From Alphaproteobacteria bacterium UBA6149 (GTDB lineage Bacteria; Pseudomonadota; Alphaproteobacteria; Rickettsiales; UBA998), in assembly GCA_002423155.1 (NCBI GenBank), contig DIUV01000058.1, forward strand, positions 25,042 through 33,657: a DNA stretch of 8,616 nt. The letters are read 5' to 3'. Positions 1 through 6,413 of the stretch are shown piece after piece. Made by a program: the position numbers and the translations under genes. The stretch's first letter is position 1. Each line of letters opens with the position of its first letter. Under the pieces are notes generated by a model. It searched no databases, was not told the DNA's origin, and saw only the letters and a program-made list of their open reading frames with translations.

Positions 1-30
1 CTGCACGGGAATGACGACGGAGAGAATGTG
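1..30. repeat. Partial copy of dispersed palindromic repeat at window edge
   Basis: The first bases contain a cggga-atgacgacggaga block that matches the right arm of the complete repeat at 3025-3130 (there: atgacgatggaga), in the same orientation. Only the outer half is inside the window, so the hairpin cannot be seen. It is followed by an AT-rich inverted repeat at 39-58 (attatat / atataat around a 6-base centre), and the stretch ttatatttcaatat resembles ttatatatcaatat in the flank of the central copy. No gene is visible in 1-101. The identification rests on a short match and would need the upstream sequence. Confidence 0.5.
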
Positions 31-101
31 GTTTTATTATTATATTTCAATATATAATCGCCATATGAATAGTGCTATCTACTTTCGTTTAGAATAGAAA
101 A

Positions 102-590
102 TCATTTATAATAATCATGCATAGCCGCTGCCACTTGTGGAGAAACCAGGCTATTAATCTCTCCGCCTAAACGGGCAATTTGTTTTACAAAACGGGATGA
201 TACAAAATGCGTGGCTTCCGAAGCGTTCAAGAAAATAGTTTCTATTTCGGGCCCTAATTTGGCATTCATACAGCTCATTTGAAATTCATATTCAAAATCT
301 GACACCGCACGCAAACCACGCACGAGAATACTCGCCCCATTTTGCCGCGCAAAGTTCACCAACAACCCAGAAAATGCCTTCACCTCAATCCGCTGTGCAT
401 CCGCACCCAAACTGGCAATATCTATTTGCACCAATTTAGCGCGCATCTCCACCTCAAAAATCGGGGATTTTTCAGTATCCAGCGCCACGGCAATAATCAA
501 TTTATCCACCACCCGCAAAGCCCGCCGAATAATATCCATGTGCCCATTAGTTATCGGATCAAAAGTGCCCGCGTAAATGCCTATTCTCAT
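102..590 (-). CDS. coaD: Phosphopantetheine adenylyltransferase
   Basis: CoaD catalyses the fourth step of coenzyme A synthesis in the cytoplasm: 4'-phosphopantetheine plus ATP gives dephospho-CoA plus pyrophosphate. The 162-residue product has the normal family length. Visible motifs are the N-terminal nucleotidyltransferase signature GTFDPITNGH (residues 8-17, with the T/HxGH catalytic motif), the substrate-binding RGLRAVSDFEYEFQ (91-104), and FVSSRFVKQIA (129-139), which matches the second conserved ISSTxVKE-like block. The ATG at 590 is preferred over the upstream in-frame TTG at 620 because the protein then starts MRIGIYAG, as in the family, and an aggaag ribosome site lies about 8 nt upstream. 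The gene lies downstream of the penicillin-binding protein gene on the same strand, but a terminator-like hairpin separates them, so it probably has its own promoter. Confidence 0.97.
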   Translation of the reverse strand: MRIGIYAGTFDPITNGHMDIIRRALRVVDKLIIAVALDTEKSPIFEVEMRAKLVQIDIASLGADAQRIEVKAFSGLLVNFARQNGASILVRGLRAVSDFEYEFQMSCMNAKLGPEIETIFLNASEATHFVSSRFVKQIARLGGEINSLVSPQVAAAMHDYYK

Positions 591-610
591 AAAAACTCTT
601 CCTATTTTAT

Positions 611-643
611 CCGACAACAATATTTTACACAGCTATTTGTCGG
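611..643 (-). promoter_or_regulatory. Inverted repeat around candidate coaD promoter/leader
   Basis: A perfect 7-bp inverted repeat, ccgacaa (611-617) and ttgtcgg (637-643), lies 21-53 nt upstream of the coaD start. Between the arms, on the minus strand, is TAAAAT (622-627), a plausible -10 box. A weak -35-like TTAATG lies 17 bp further upstream. The arrangement could be an operator covering the promoter, or a hairpin in the 5' leader. The promoter match is weak and no regulator is known. Confidence 0.3.
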
Positions 644-648
644 TCATT

Positions 649-685
649 AAAAACTGATTTGGGGGCGAGCAATTGCTCCCAAATC
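649..685 (-). terminator. Rho-independent terminator of the penicillin-binding protein gene
   Basis: Reading the minus strand, the gene stop at 699 is followed 13 bases later by a hairpin with a perfect 8-bp outer stem (gatttggg at 656-663, cccaaatc at 678-685). The stem can extend inward with a few more pairs. It is followed by a short T tract, seen as aaaaa on the plus strand at 649-653. Stem, G+C content and T run fit an intrinsic terminator. It would separate transcription of this gene from coaD. The T tract is short (five), so read-through is possible. Confidence 0.65.
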
Positions 686-698
686 TTCTTCAAGCTTC

Positions 699-2903
699 TT
701 AGCGAGCGGTGGGATAAGTATGTTCCACATTATCACCATCTAACAATTTATCCCAAAAACCTTTATTTTCTTGATAATTTGGTTGGTCATTACCGCTATC
801 ATTAGCATTGCCATTATTTTGCTCTAACATATTCCCGGTGGGTAATGTTTTACTATCTGGCATAGTGGTGGTGGATGCGCCATTATAATCCATGGATAAG
901 CCTTGTGGGGCTAATCCTTGATGGGCTATTTGCATGTAATCATGCCATATTTTAGCAGGCAATGCTCCACCTGTAACTTTTTTCATCGGAGTAGAATCAT
1001 CATTACCCACCCACACCGCAGTAGTTAAATGATTAGTATAACCCACAAACCACGCATCTTTATAATCTGAAGTAGTGCCAGTTTTGCCTGCGGCAGGATA
1101 GCCAAAATTCGCTGCCTTACCTGTGCCAAAACTAATAACACCTGAGAGCATATTGTTCATCATGGCGACTATGTTAGAATCTATCACTAGATAATCACCA
1201 TAATTTTCTTGTTTATATAATAATTTATTATCCTTTTTGCGGCGAATTTCCACAATACCATAAGGGCGCACTCCCTTGCCTCCCGCGGATAAATGAGCAT
1301 ACGCGGTTGCCATTTCTAAGGGGGAAACTTCTACCGCGCCCAAAGCAATGCTGGCATTACGCTCTATTGGTGAAGTAATGCCCAAACGACGCGCAGTGTT
1401 GATAATATCTCCCACGCCCACTTTCATGGTAAGTTGCACAGCGATAGTATTAACTGATTCCGCCAATGCCTGACGCAAAGTTATATTTCCCAGATATTTA
1501 CCATCATAATTATGTGGCTGCCATTTACCATAAGTTACAAGATGGTCATCAACCATATCGTCAGGGGTCATCCCCGCTTCCAGCGCGGCTAAATAAACGA
1601 ACATTTTAAAAGAAGAACCCGGTTGACGTTTTGCCTGTGTTGCTCGGTTATATTGCGATTTGGCGTATTTGCGCCCTCCGACCATTGCCAATATTTCTCC
1701 CGTTGGCTTGAGCGATACTAACGCCGCTTCATGAACATTTTTTTCCTTTATGGTTTTTTCGTCAAATAATGTATTGATAGACGATTCCGCCGCCTGCTCT
1801 AGCTGAGGATTTAGCGTGGTTTTTACAATAATATCATCCTCTACCCGACCAATAATATCCGGCAAACTATCGACTACCCAGTTAGAAAAATAACGTCCGC
1901 TTTTATCATCCCCCATTACTACTGATTCTGGGAAATGCAGGGATCTTATATTAGGTTTAACCTTGTCTTTTTCCAGCATATCCGCATCGACCATATTCAA
2001 TAAAACCTGTTCGGCACGTCCGCGAGAGCGGTCTATATTATTCGTGGGCGCATAGCGTGAAGGAGCTTTTAATAAGCCCACTATCACCGCAGATTCCGCC
2101 AGATTCAAATCGGTCGCGGGTTTGCCAAAATAATTACGCGCGGCGGCATCTATCCCATAATTCCCTGAACCTAAATAAACGCGATTAAGATAAATACTCA
2201 AAATTTCCTGCTTACTAAAACGTGCCTCTAACCAAAAAGCTAAAAGCATCTCCTGAAATTTACGTTTTAAGGTGCGATCAGGGGTTAGAAATACGTTTTT
2301 AGCCAATTGCTGCGTAATAGTGCTGCCCCCTTGCACAAATTTACCACGACGAAAATTCACAAAAGCTGCCCGCAAAATGCCTAAAGGATCAATCCCAAAA
2401 TGCGAAAAGAAATGCCTATCTTCGGTGGCAATCAGCGCATCAATTACATTTTGGGGAATATGCTGATAATCTAAGGATTTTCCGTAAATATCGCCGTAAT
2501 TAGCAATCAATCCGCCTTCTGCATCATAAACCTGCACCGCTGGAGTTTTATTGGCAGCAGCCAAACCATTAATATCAGGCAAACCAATTGCCATATAGCC
2601 CACGCCAGCCAAACCAATGATAAAAAAGGTAAGCAAAACAGAAAATAAACGAGTTATACCCGCCCAAGTACAAAATAACCGCTTAAAAAACCCTTTTTGA
2701 AAGCTGCTTTCATCCGTTTCTTTGATTTTGGATTTGTTTTTACTGGGCTTTTTAGCTGGCTTTTTAGAAGAAGCTGGTTTTTTAGGTTTTTTCTTAAATT
2801 CATAATCATCGTCACCACCATCACCGCCATTCGACGAAAACCCTCCACCTGCGGTCAGCTTTGGTCCGGATTTTCCCAGCATATCTTTACGGTTACGCGT
2901 CAT
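699..2903 (-). CDS. Class A penicillin-binding protein, PBP1A family
   Basis: Bifunctional peptidoglycan synthase (mrcA/ponA type) of 734 residues that polymerises glycan strands and cross-links them in the periplasm. Order: a disordered, Gly/Asp- then Lys-rich cytoplasmic tail (1-70), one membrane anchor (about 84-106), a GT51 transglycosylase domain with ATEDRHFFSHFGID (catalytic Glu161), QGGSTITQQLAKN (191-203), KRKFQEML (213-220) and IYLNRVYLG (237-245), then a transpeptidase domain with SxxK at Ser430-Lys433 (PGSSFK), SVN at 483-485 and KTGTT at 607-611. All catalytic motifs are intact. It is shorter than E. coli PBP1A (about 850), with a short linker between the two domains, and ends in an Asn/Gly-rich tail. 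The ATG at 2903 gives the longest reading; no strong ribosome site precedes it, and the next ATG, seven codons in, is no better. It is divergent from the lipoprotein operon. Confidence 0.95.
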   Translation of the reverse strand: MTRNRKDMLGKSGPKLTAGGGFSSNGGDGGDDDYEFKKKPKKPASSKKPAKKPSKNKSKIKETDESSFQKGFFKRLFCTWAGITRLFSVLLTFFIIGLAGVGYMAIGLPDINGLAAANKTPAVQVYDAEGGLIANYGDIYGKSLDYQHIPQNVIDALIATEDRHFFSHFGIDPLGILRAAFVNFRRGKFVQGGSTITQQLAKNVFLTPDRTLKRKFQEMLLAFWLEARFSKQEILSIYLNRVYLGSGNYGIDAAARNYFGKPATDLNLAESAVIVGLLKAPSRYAPTNNIDRSRGRAEQVLLNMVDADMLEKDKVKPNIRSLHFPESVVMGDDKSGRYFSNWVVDSLPDIIGRVEDDIIVKTTLNPQLEQAAESSINTLFDEKTIKEKNVHEAALVSLKPTGEILAMVGGRKYAKSQYNRATQAKRQPGSSFKMFVYLAALEAGMTPDDMVDDHLVTYGKWQPHNYDGKYLGNITLRQALAESVNTIAVQLTMKVGVGDIINTARRLGITSPIERNASIALGAVEVSPLEMATAYAHLSAGGKGVRPYGIVEIRRKKDNKLLYKQENYGDYLVIDSNIVAMMNNMLSGVISFGTGKAANFGYPAAGKTGTTSDYKDAWFVGYTNHLTTAVWVGNDDSTPMKKVTGGALPAKIWHDYMQIAHQGLAPQGLSMDYNGASTTTMPDSKTLPTGNMLEQNNGNANDSGNDQPNYQENKGFWDKLLDGDNVEHTYPTAR

Positions 2904-2970
2904 TTTATACAGCTAAACTAAAATTACATTTTGAAGGCTTGAGCACTAACATTATATTTCTCTTTAGACA

Positions 2971-2998
2971 ATTATATTTCTCATAGCAACCTCACCAA
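2971..2998 (-). promoter_or_regulatory. Candidate promoter of the penicillin-binding protein gene
   Basis: On the minus strand a perfect -10 box TATAAT (2971-2976) is preceded by TTGGTG (2993-2998) with a 16-bp spacer. This would give a leader of about 60 nt before the ATG at 2903. A second TATAAT 20 bp downstream (2951-2956) lies in a repeat of the same gagaaatataat block and lacks a convincing -35 box. In such AT-rich DNA chance matches are common. Confidence 0.35.
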
Positions 2999-3024
2999 CA
3001 CAATTAAATTATATATATCAGACA

Positions 3025-3130
3025 TATCCGTTGTCATACCGTCGCAGGACGGTATCTATGCCAAACCATTGACTTGATAGCTAATTGATGGACATGGATA
3101 CCGCCCTGCGGCGGTATGACGATGGAGATA
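3025..3130. repeat. BIME-like pair of inverted palindromic units
   Basis: Two hairpin units face each other around a 32-base spacer (3061-3092). The left unit has a perfect 8-bp stem ataccgtc/gacggtat (3036-3043, 3048-3055) with loop gcag; the right has ataccgcc/ggcggtat (3098-3105, 3110-3117) with loop ctgc. The units are also inverted copies of each other: 3027-3060 and 3093-3126 match at 29 of 34 positions. This architecture resembles paired REP sequences (BIMEs), and the gtcatacc...ggtat core resembles dispersed repeats found in many bacteria. Partial relatives lie at both window ends. It lies between divergent promoters and codes for nothing visible. Confidence 0.8.
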
Positions 3131-3160
3131 TTTATTATAAAAATACGTTATATATCAATA
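3116..3160 (+). repeat. Dispersed repeat, conserved AT-rich flank (central copy)
   Basis: This 45-base stretch, beginning atgacgatgga and ending ttatatatcaata, matches the reverse complement of 8558-8602 at 41 of 45 positions without gaps. The conserved unit therefore runs well beyond the GC-rich hairpin into AT-rich flanking DNA, so the repeat is larger than a simple REP palindrome. Confidence 0.75.
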
Positions 3161-3251
3161 TTTAATGCTGTTGTTAATAATGCTGTCTTGTAAGGTAAAT
3201 ACAATTGGTAAAATCAGCAAATTATATTTCTATATTTAGTGATTATATATT

Positions 3252-3280
3252 TTGAAAGTTAAGTTGCATAGGACTAGTAT
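3252..3280 (+). promoter_or_regulatory. Candidate promoter of the lipoprotein-TSUP operon
   Basis: TTGAAA (3252-3257, five of six consensus -35 bases) is followed after 17 bp by TAGTAT (3275-3280, four of six -10 bases). Transcription would begin near 3287. That is too close to the ATG at 3292 for a ribosome site but suits the ATG at 3319. Confidence 0.3.
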
Positions 3281-3318
3281 TAGGTATTATTATGCGGTGT
3301 AAGAGAAAGGTAATGAGC

Positions 3319-3930
3319 ATGAATATCTCCAAAATATTATTAGCCCCCAAAATATTATTAGCATTAATTGGTGCATTATTGTTAAACGCTTGTAACGCAC
3401 CTGTGGATGCCCCTAATTTGTCGGCTCCATCTTTTACGGATAAGCCGAGCTTTGCTTTTGATGTGGCAGAAATTGGCTTCGTGAATGAATATAAGCCTGA
3501 CACAAACGCTTATCACGTAGAAAAATCTTTTCCAACCCCACCAGAAAAGGCGATAGAGAATTGGGCGCATGACCGTTTATACGCCGCAGGAAAAGATCGT
3601 TTGATGCAAGTGGTAATCACCGAAGCCAGCGTGATTGGGCAATCTTTGCCGAAAAAAGGTGGCTTAACCGGAAGCTTCACCAAACAACCTAGCGAAAGAT
3701 ATACTGCTAATATTGGAGTGGAACTACGCATTTATGGCAAAAATAGCGGATTATCCGAAGCGAGCGTGCGCGGAAAAACGCAAGTAATGCGCGAATTGCA
3801 AGAAGGGGCAACCCCCAGAGAGCGAGAAGCTTTATTTGCTGAGATGACGCGTGACTTAATGAATAATCTCAATAAAACTTTGGAAGATAATATACAGCGT
3901 TATTTCTCACGTTATTTGTTAGCTAATTAA
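3319..3930 (+). CDS. Predicted outer-membrane or periplasmic lipoprotein, unknown function
   Basis: The 203-residue product begins with a short basic N-end and a hydrophobic stretch ending LLLNAC, a plausible lipobox with Cys25 as the lipidated residue, so it should be exported and anchored by lipid. The ATG at 3319 is chosen over in-frame ATGs at 3292 and 3313 because gaaagg lies 8 nt upstream and the signal peptide then has normal length. The mature part has mixed alpha/beta character (including SERYTANIGVELRIYG) and ends in a charged, probably helical region. I do not recognise the family; its size and pattern recall small envelope lipoproteins, but that is not an assignment. The first 50 bases contain an exact in-frame duplication (3329-3362). 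The stop is one base before the TSUP gene, so the two are almost surely co-transcribed. Confidence 0.8.
   Translation: MNISKILLAPKILLALIGALLLNACNAPVDAPNLSAPSFTDKPSFAFDVAEIGFVNEYKPDTNAYHVEKSFPTPPEKAIENWAHDRLYAAGKDRLMQVVITEASVIGQSLPKKGGLTGSFTKQPSERYTANIGVELRIYGKNSGLSEASVRGKTQVMRELQEGATPREREALFAEMTRDLMNNLNKTLEDNIQRYFSRYLLAN
3329..3362 (+). repeat. In-frame 18-bp tandem duplication in signal peptide
   Basis: The 16-base block ccaaaatattattagc occurs at 3329-3344 and exactly again at 3347-3362, a period of 18 bases or six codons. It encodes KILLAP followed by KILLAL in the hydrophobic part of the lipoprotein signal. Identity including third codon positions indicates a recent duplication rather than chance similarity. 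Confidence 0.85.
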
Positions 3931-3931
3931 G

Positions 3932-4861
3932 ATGCCTGTATATTTACCTATCGCTGAAATGTCGGTGGATGCGCTGTCGGTAATTTTACTGGGCGCAGTT
4001 ACGGGGTTGCTTTCTGGCATGTTAGGTGTGGGGGGAGGATTTATCATGACTCCCATGCTGATTTTTCTGGGCATTCCGCCCAGCATAGCAGTAGCTAGTT
4101 CGGCCAATCAGATTATTGCTTCTTCAGTATCAGGATTTTTCGCCCATTTACGACGCCAAAATGTGGATTTTGAAATTGGCACTTTGCTGCTAGCAGGGGG
4201 GATTGCTGGTTCAGGTCTGGGAGTATGGCTATTTGATGCTTTAAGCAAAATTGGACAAATTGATTTAGTTATTTCAGTCTGTTATGTAGTATTCCTCGGT
4301 GGAATTGGCGGATTGATGGTAGTGGAAAGCCTGAAGGCAATTTTGCAATCTCGCAAGCCCGAGCGTCCATTATTCCACAAAAGAAGACGCATGGCAAAAT
4401 GGATGCGCCCCCTCCCCTTACGACTACGCTTTAAACGCTCAGGGTTATATATGAGCGTGTTGGTTCCCATTACAATTGGCTTTGTAGTTGGGGTAATGGT
4501 TTCGATGATGGGCGTTGGTGGTGGTTTTATTACTATTCCTGCCATGATTTATTTATTACGGATGCCCACTTCGGTAGTGATTGGCACCTCGCTTTATCAA
4601 ATTATTTTTCTTACCGCGAACGTCACCTTTTTACATGCGATTACCACTCATACGGTAGATATTGTCTTAGCATTTTTATTGTTAATTGGTGCAGTATTCG
4701 GCGCACAGTTAGGCATGCGGATTTCTAATCGTATGCCCACGGAATATTTACGCGGTATTTTAGCTTTGCTAGTGCTGGGAATGTCGATGCAGCTACTCGC
4801 CAGTTTATTGATGCAACCTGATGATTTATATACTATTTCGTTGGAGTCTTATAAAAAATGA
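3932..4861 (+). CDS. TSUP family (TauE/SafE) membrane transporter
   Basis: A 309-residue polytopic inner-membrane protein of the TSUP family, whose characterised members export sulfite, sulfoacetate or related anions. The family's duplicated structure is clear: SGMLGVGGGFIMTPML (28-43) and VSMMGVGGGFITIPAM (190-205) are the two repeat signatures, each followed by hydrophobic helices. A basic loop at about 137-170 is probably cytoplasmic. The start MPVYLPIAEMSV agrees with my recollection of alphaproteobacterial members. The ATG lies one base after the lipoprotein stop (taagatg) with no ribosome site, which suggests translation by re-initiation. Its last four bases overlap the next gene as ATGA. 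The substrate cannot be read from the sequence; sulfite or another small sulfur anion is a family-based guess. Confidence 0.92.
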   Translation: MPVYLPIAEMSVDALSVILLGAVTGLLSGMLGVGGGFIMTPMLIFLGIPPSIAVASSANQIIASSVSGFFAHLRRQNVDFEIGTLLLAGGIAGSGLGVWLFDALSKIGQIDLVISVCYVVFLGGIGGLMVVESLKAILQSRKPERPLFHKRRRMAKWMRPLPLRLRFKRSGLYMSVLVPITIGFVVGVMVSMMGVGGGFITIPAMIYLLRMPTSVVIGTSLYQIIFLTANVTFLHAITTHTVDIVLAFLLLIGAVFGAQLGMRISNRMPTEYLRGILALLVLGMSMQLLASLLMQPDDLYTISLESYKK

Positions 4862-5595
4862 TTATAAGATTCATAATTTTTTGCCTGTTATTTAGCACTG
4901 CGGTGCAAGCAAAGCCGATTGTGGCGGATATTTCTGGGCATAAAATCACTATTCACACTTCTTTTAACGGCACCGAATTAATGCTTTTTGGTGCGCGTAA
5001 TGAAGCAGGTGATATTGTTACCATTGTCCGCGGTCCTGAAAAACATGCGATTATTCGTAAGAAAGAACGGTTATATGGCTTATGGGTAAACCGTGAACAG
5101 CGTGATTTTGATTATATTCCTTCGTTTTATGCACTCGCCACCTCGCGCCCGTTTGAAGAAATTAAAAAAAGCCCATTTTTTGATAATTTAGGTATTGGCT
5201 ATGAATCCGCTTTGACTCCAAAGGGTAACCGCCATGAATTTCGTGAAACTTCTGGAAATGGAGCATTCTTACGCGCCATGTTGCATCATCTACGCGAAGA
5301 ACAAGTTTATAACAGCCAAAGCCTGCCGATTAAATTTATTGGCGAAACTTTATTTAAGGCAATAATTCCCTTTCCTGATAATACTCCGGGAGGAAATTAT
5401 ACCGTAGAAGTATATTTATTCAGCGATGGTGAAATGGTGGGCATGCAGACCATTCCTATTCAGGTAGAAAAAGTAGGTTTCGATGCTTTTGTTTATAATG
5501 CCTCGCTCCAATATTCATATCTTTATGCAATCTGCGCCATTATGCTGGCATTATTTAGCGGATGGATAGCCAGCCGAATATTTGAAAGGTTTTAG
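4858..5595 (+). CDS. Alph_Pro_TM (TIGR02186) family membrane-anchored protein
   Basis: A 245-residue protein with a Sec-type signal peptide (about 1-18, probable cleavage after VQA), a largely beta-rich periplasmic region, and a C-terminal membrane helix (about 220-239) followed by a short basic end. This layout, the length and the position directly after a TSUP gene fit the alphaproteobacterial Alph_Pro_TM/TIGR02186 family, which has no established function. The start overlaps the TSUP stop by four bases (ATGA), and a ggag sequence lies 11 bases upstream, so translation is coupled. The persistent pairing with TSUP that I recall for this family suggests it helps the exporter at the periplasmic face, for example in substrate handling or assembly; this is inference. 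Family assignment is from memory of sequence pattern and context. Confidence 0.82.
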   Translation: MIIRFIIFCLLFSTAVQAKPIVADISGHKITIHTSFNGTELMLFGARNEAGDIVTIVRGPEKHAIIRKKERLYGLWVNREQRDFDYIPSFYALATSRPFEEIKKSPFFDNLGIGYESALTPKGNRHEFRETSGNGAFLRAMLHHLREEQVYNSQSLPIKFIGETLFKAIIPFPDNTPGGNYTVEVYLFSDGEMVGMQTIPIQVEKVGFDAFVYNASLQYSYLYAICAIMLALFSGWIASRIFERF

Positions 5596-5598
5596 AAT

Positions 5599-6081
5599 AT
5601 GACTAGTAAAGATTATTCCACTATAAATTTTATTGTCTGTGTCGATGGTTCAGCGTCCTCCAAAGCGGCTTTGCGCTTTGCCTGTTTGAAAGCAAAAAAT
5701 CATGGCGGCACAGTAAACATGCTCTATGTGGTTGAACCGGTAGATTTTCAATCTATCTCCTCCGTAGCGGAAGCAATGTTGGAAGAACAAATCCAAGAAG
5801 GCAAAAAAATACTAGACCATCTCGCCAATGAAATGGAAGATAATCTGGCAATCCGCCCCACAGGAATATTATTACCCGGCAAAGTTGGTGAAGAGATAAT
5901 CAAACAAACCAACCAAATGGCAGGTAATCCTGCTATGCTGGTGCTGGGCGTAATTCAAGATAGCCATAATGTTGGAAAACTAGTCGCCTGGGTTTGTGCG
6001 CAAATTGGCAATTCGATTAAACTTCCCGTTATGCTGGTGCCAGGTAATTTGAGCGATGACGAAATGTTGGCGTTGGCTTAA
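5599..6081 (+). CDS. Universal stress protein (UspA) family
   Basis: A 160-residue cytoplasmic protein with the single-domain Usp fold: first strand INFIVCVDGS with Asp16, helix SSKAALRFACLKAK, strand VNMLYVVEP, then GKVGEEIIKQ (94-103), AMLVLGV (112-118) and the final strand LPVMLVPG (142-149). Usp proteins act in stress survival and often bind ATP. Here the usual G-2x-G-9x-G(S/T) nucleotide loop is not recognisable: after LGV the segment reads IQDSHNVGKLVAWVCAQIGN. It may therefore be a non-ATP-binding type. A good ribosome site aaagg (5585-5589) lies 9 nt before the ATG, and only three bases separate it from the previous stop, so it is the last gene of the operon. Its role beside an exporter is unknown. 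Confidence 0.9.
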   Translation: MTSKDYSTINFIVCVDGSASSKAALRFACLKAKNHGGTVNMLYVVEPVDFQSISSVAEAMLEEQIQEGKKILDHLANEMEDNLAIRPTGILLPGKVGEEIIKQTNQMAGNPAMLVLGVIQDSHNVGKLVAWVCAQIGNSIKLPVMLVPGNLSDDEMLALA

Positions 6082-6085
6082 AGCA

Positions 6086-6328
6086 TTAGCACAATATATT
6101 AATAATCGAGCCTCTATCCCAAAATATACCTTCTTGTAAGGCGGCAACTGCTCGTTTTATGAGCATTTCTAATGCTTCCAAACTTGGCACTACGCGCATT
6201 CCGCGATTAGCTGGCGGCATTAGGCTGCTGCGTTCAACTTTTTTGCCTGATTTACCCATATCCTTGCGCGGACGGGGGCTATTTATATTCGCAGGAGTAA
6301 ATATATTCGATTGTGATGCAGGTATCAT
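6086..6328 (-). CDS. Small conserved-looking protein of unknown function
   Basis: An 80-residue product with two parts: a Pro/Lys/Arg-rich, probably disordered N-terminal half (PRPRKDMGKSGKKVERSS), and a C-terminal half that looks folded, with a helix SLEALEMLIKRAVAALQEG (49-67) and the ending IFWDRGSIINILC. Codon use is like its neighbours, and the amphipathic helix plus the compact ending argue for a real gene. The overlapping plus-strand frame (6159-6350) shows no protein-like pattern. The start at 6328 has only a weak gag ribosome site; the internal ATG at codon 24 is an alternative. The stop is four bases from the convergent usp stop, and the gene is divergent from hemF. There is no signal peptide or membrane helix. 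I do not recognise the family. Confidence 0.65.
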   Translation of the reverse strand: MIPASQSNIFTPANINSPRPRKDMGKSGKKVERSSLMPPANRGMRVVPSLEALEMLIKRAVAALQEGIFWDRGSIINILC

Positions 6329-6413
6329 TTTTTGCTCGTTAAATAGCTAGTCAGCCAGATGATAACTCATTATATATAAAAAATACAAAAATATTTTAAA
6401 TTAAACTAAATAT

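Larger units (their letters stand above)
2904..3318. other. Divergent intergenic region with repeats and promoters
   Basis: This gene-free stretch separates the minus-strand penicillin-binding protein gene from the plus-strand lipoprotein operon. It is strongly AT-rich except for the double hairpin at 3025-3130. It holds two spaced copies of attatatttctc (2951-2962 and 2971-2982) plus a shorter third copy at 3221-3231, a 9-bp direct repeat taatgctgt at 3163-3171 and 3178-3186, and candidate promoters for both flanking genes. Short reading frames here show no protein-like sequence. I see no tRNA or riboswitch. Confidence 0.6.

Noticed and set aside
591..620. N-terminal extension of CoaD from the TTG at 620
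   Set aside because: The extra ten residues match nothing in the family, and the ATG at 590 has a good ribosome site.
3025..3130. Double hairpin as a bidirectional terminator or CRISPR fragment
   Set aside because: It lies upstream of both flanking genes rather than at their ends, has no T tracts, and has only two units in inverted rather than direct orientation.
3163..3186. Repeated taatgctgt as a target-site duplication of the repeat element
   Set aside because: Both copies lie on the same side of the element, so they do not flank it.
3243..3570. Minus-strand frames overlapping the start of the lipoprotein gene
   Set aside because: They are antisense shadows of a gene with a signal peptide, lipobox and operon context.
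6159..6350. Plus-strand 63-residue reading frame opposite the small minus-strand gene
   Set aside because: It shows no domain-like pattern and lacks a ribosome site; the minus-strand frame has the better protein character.
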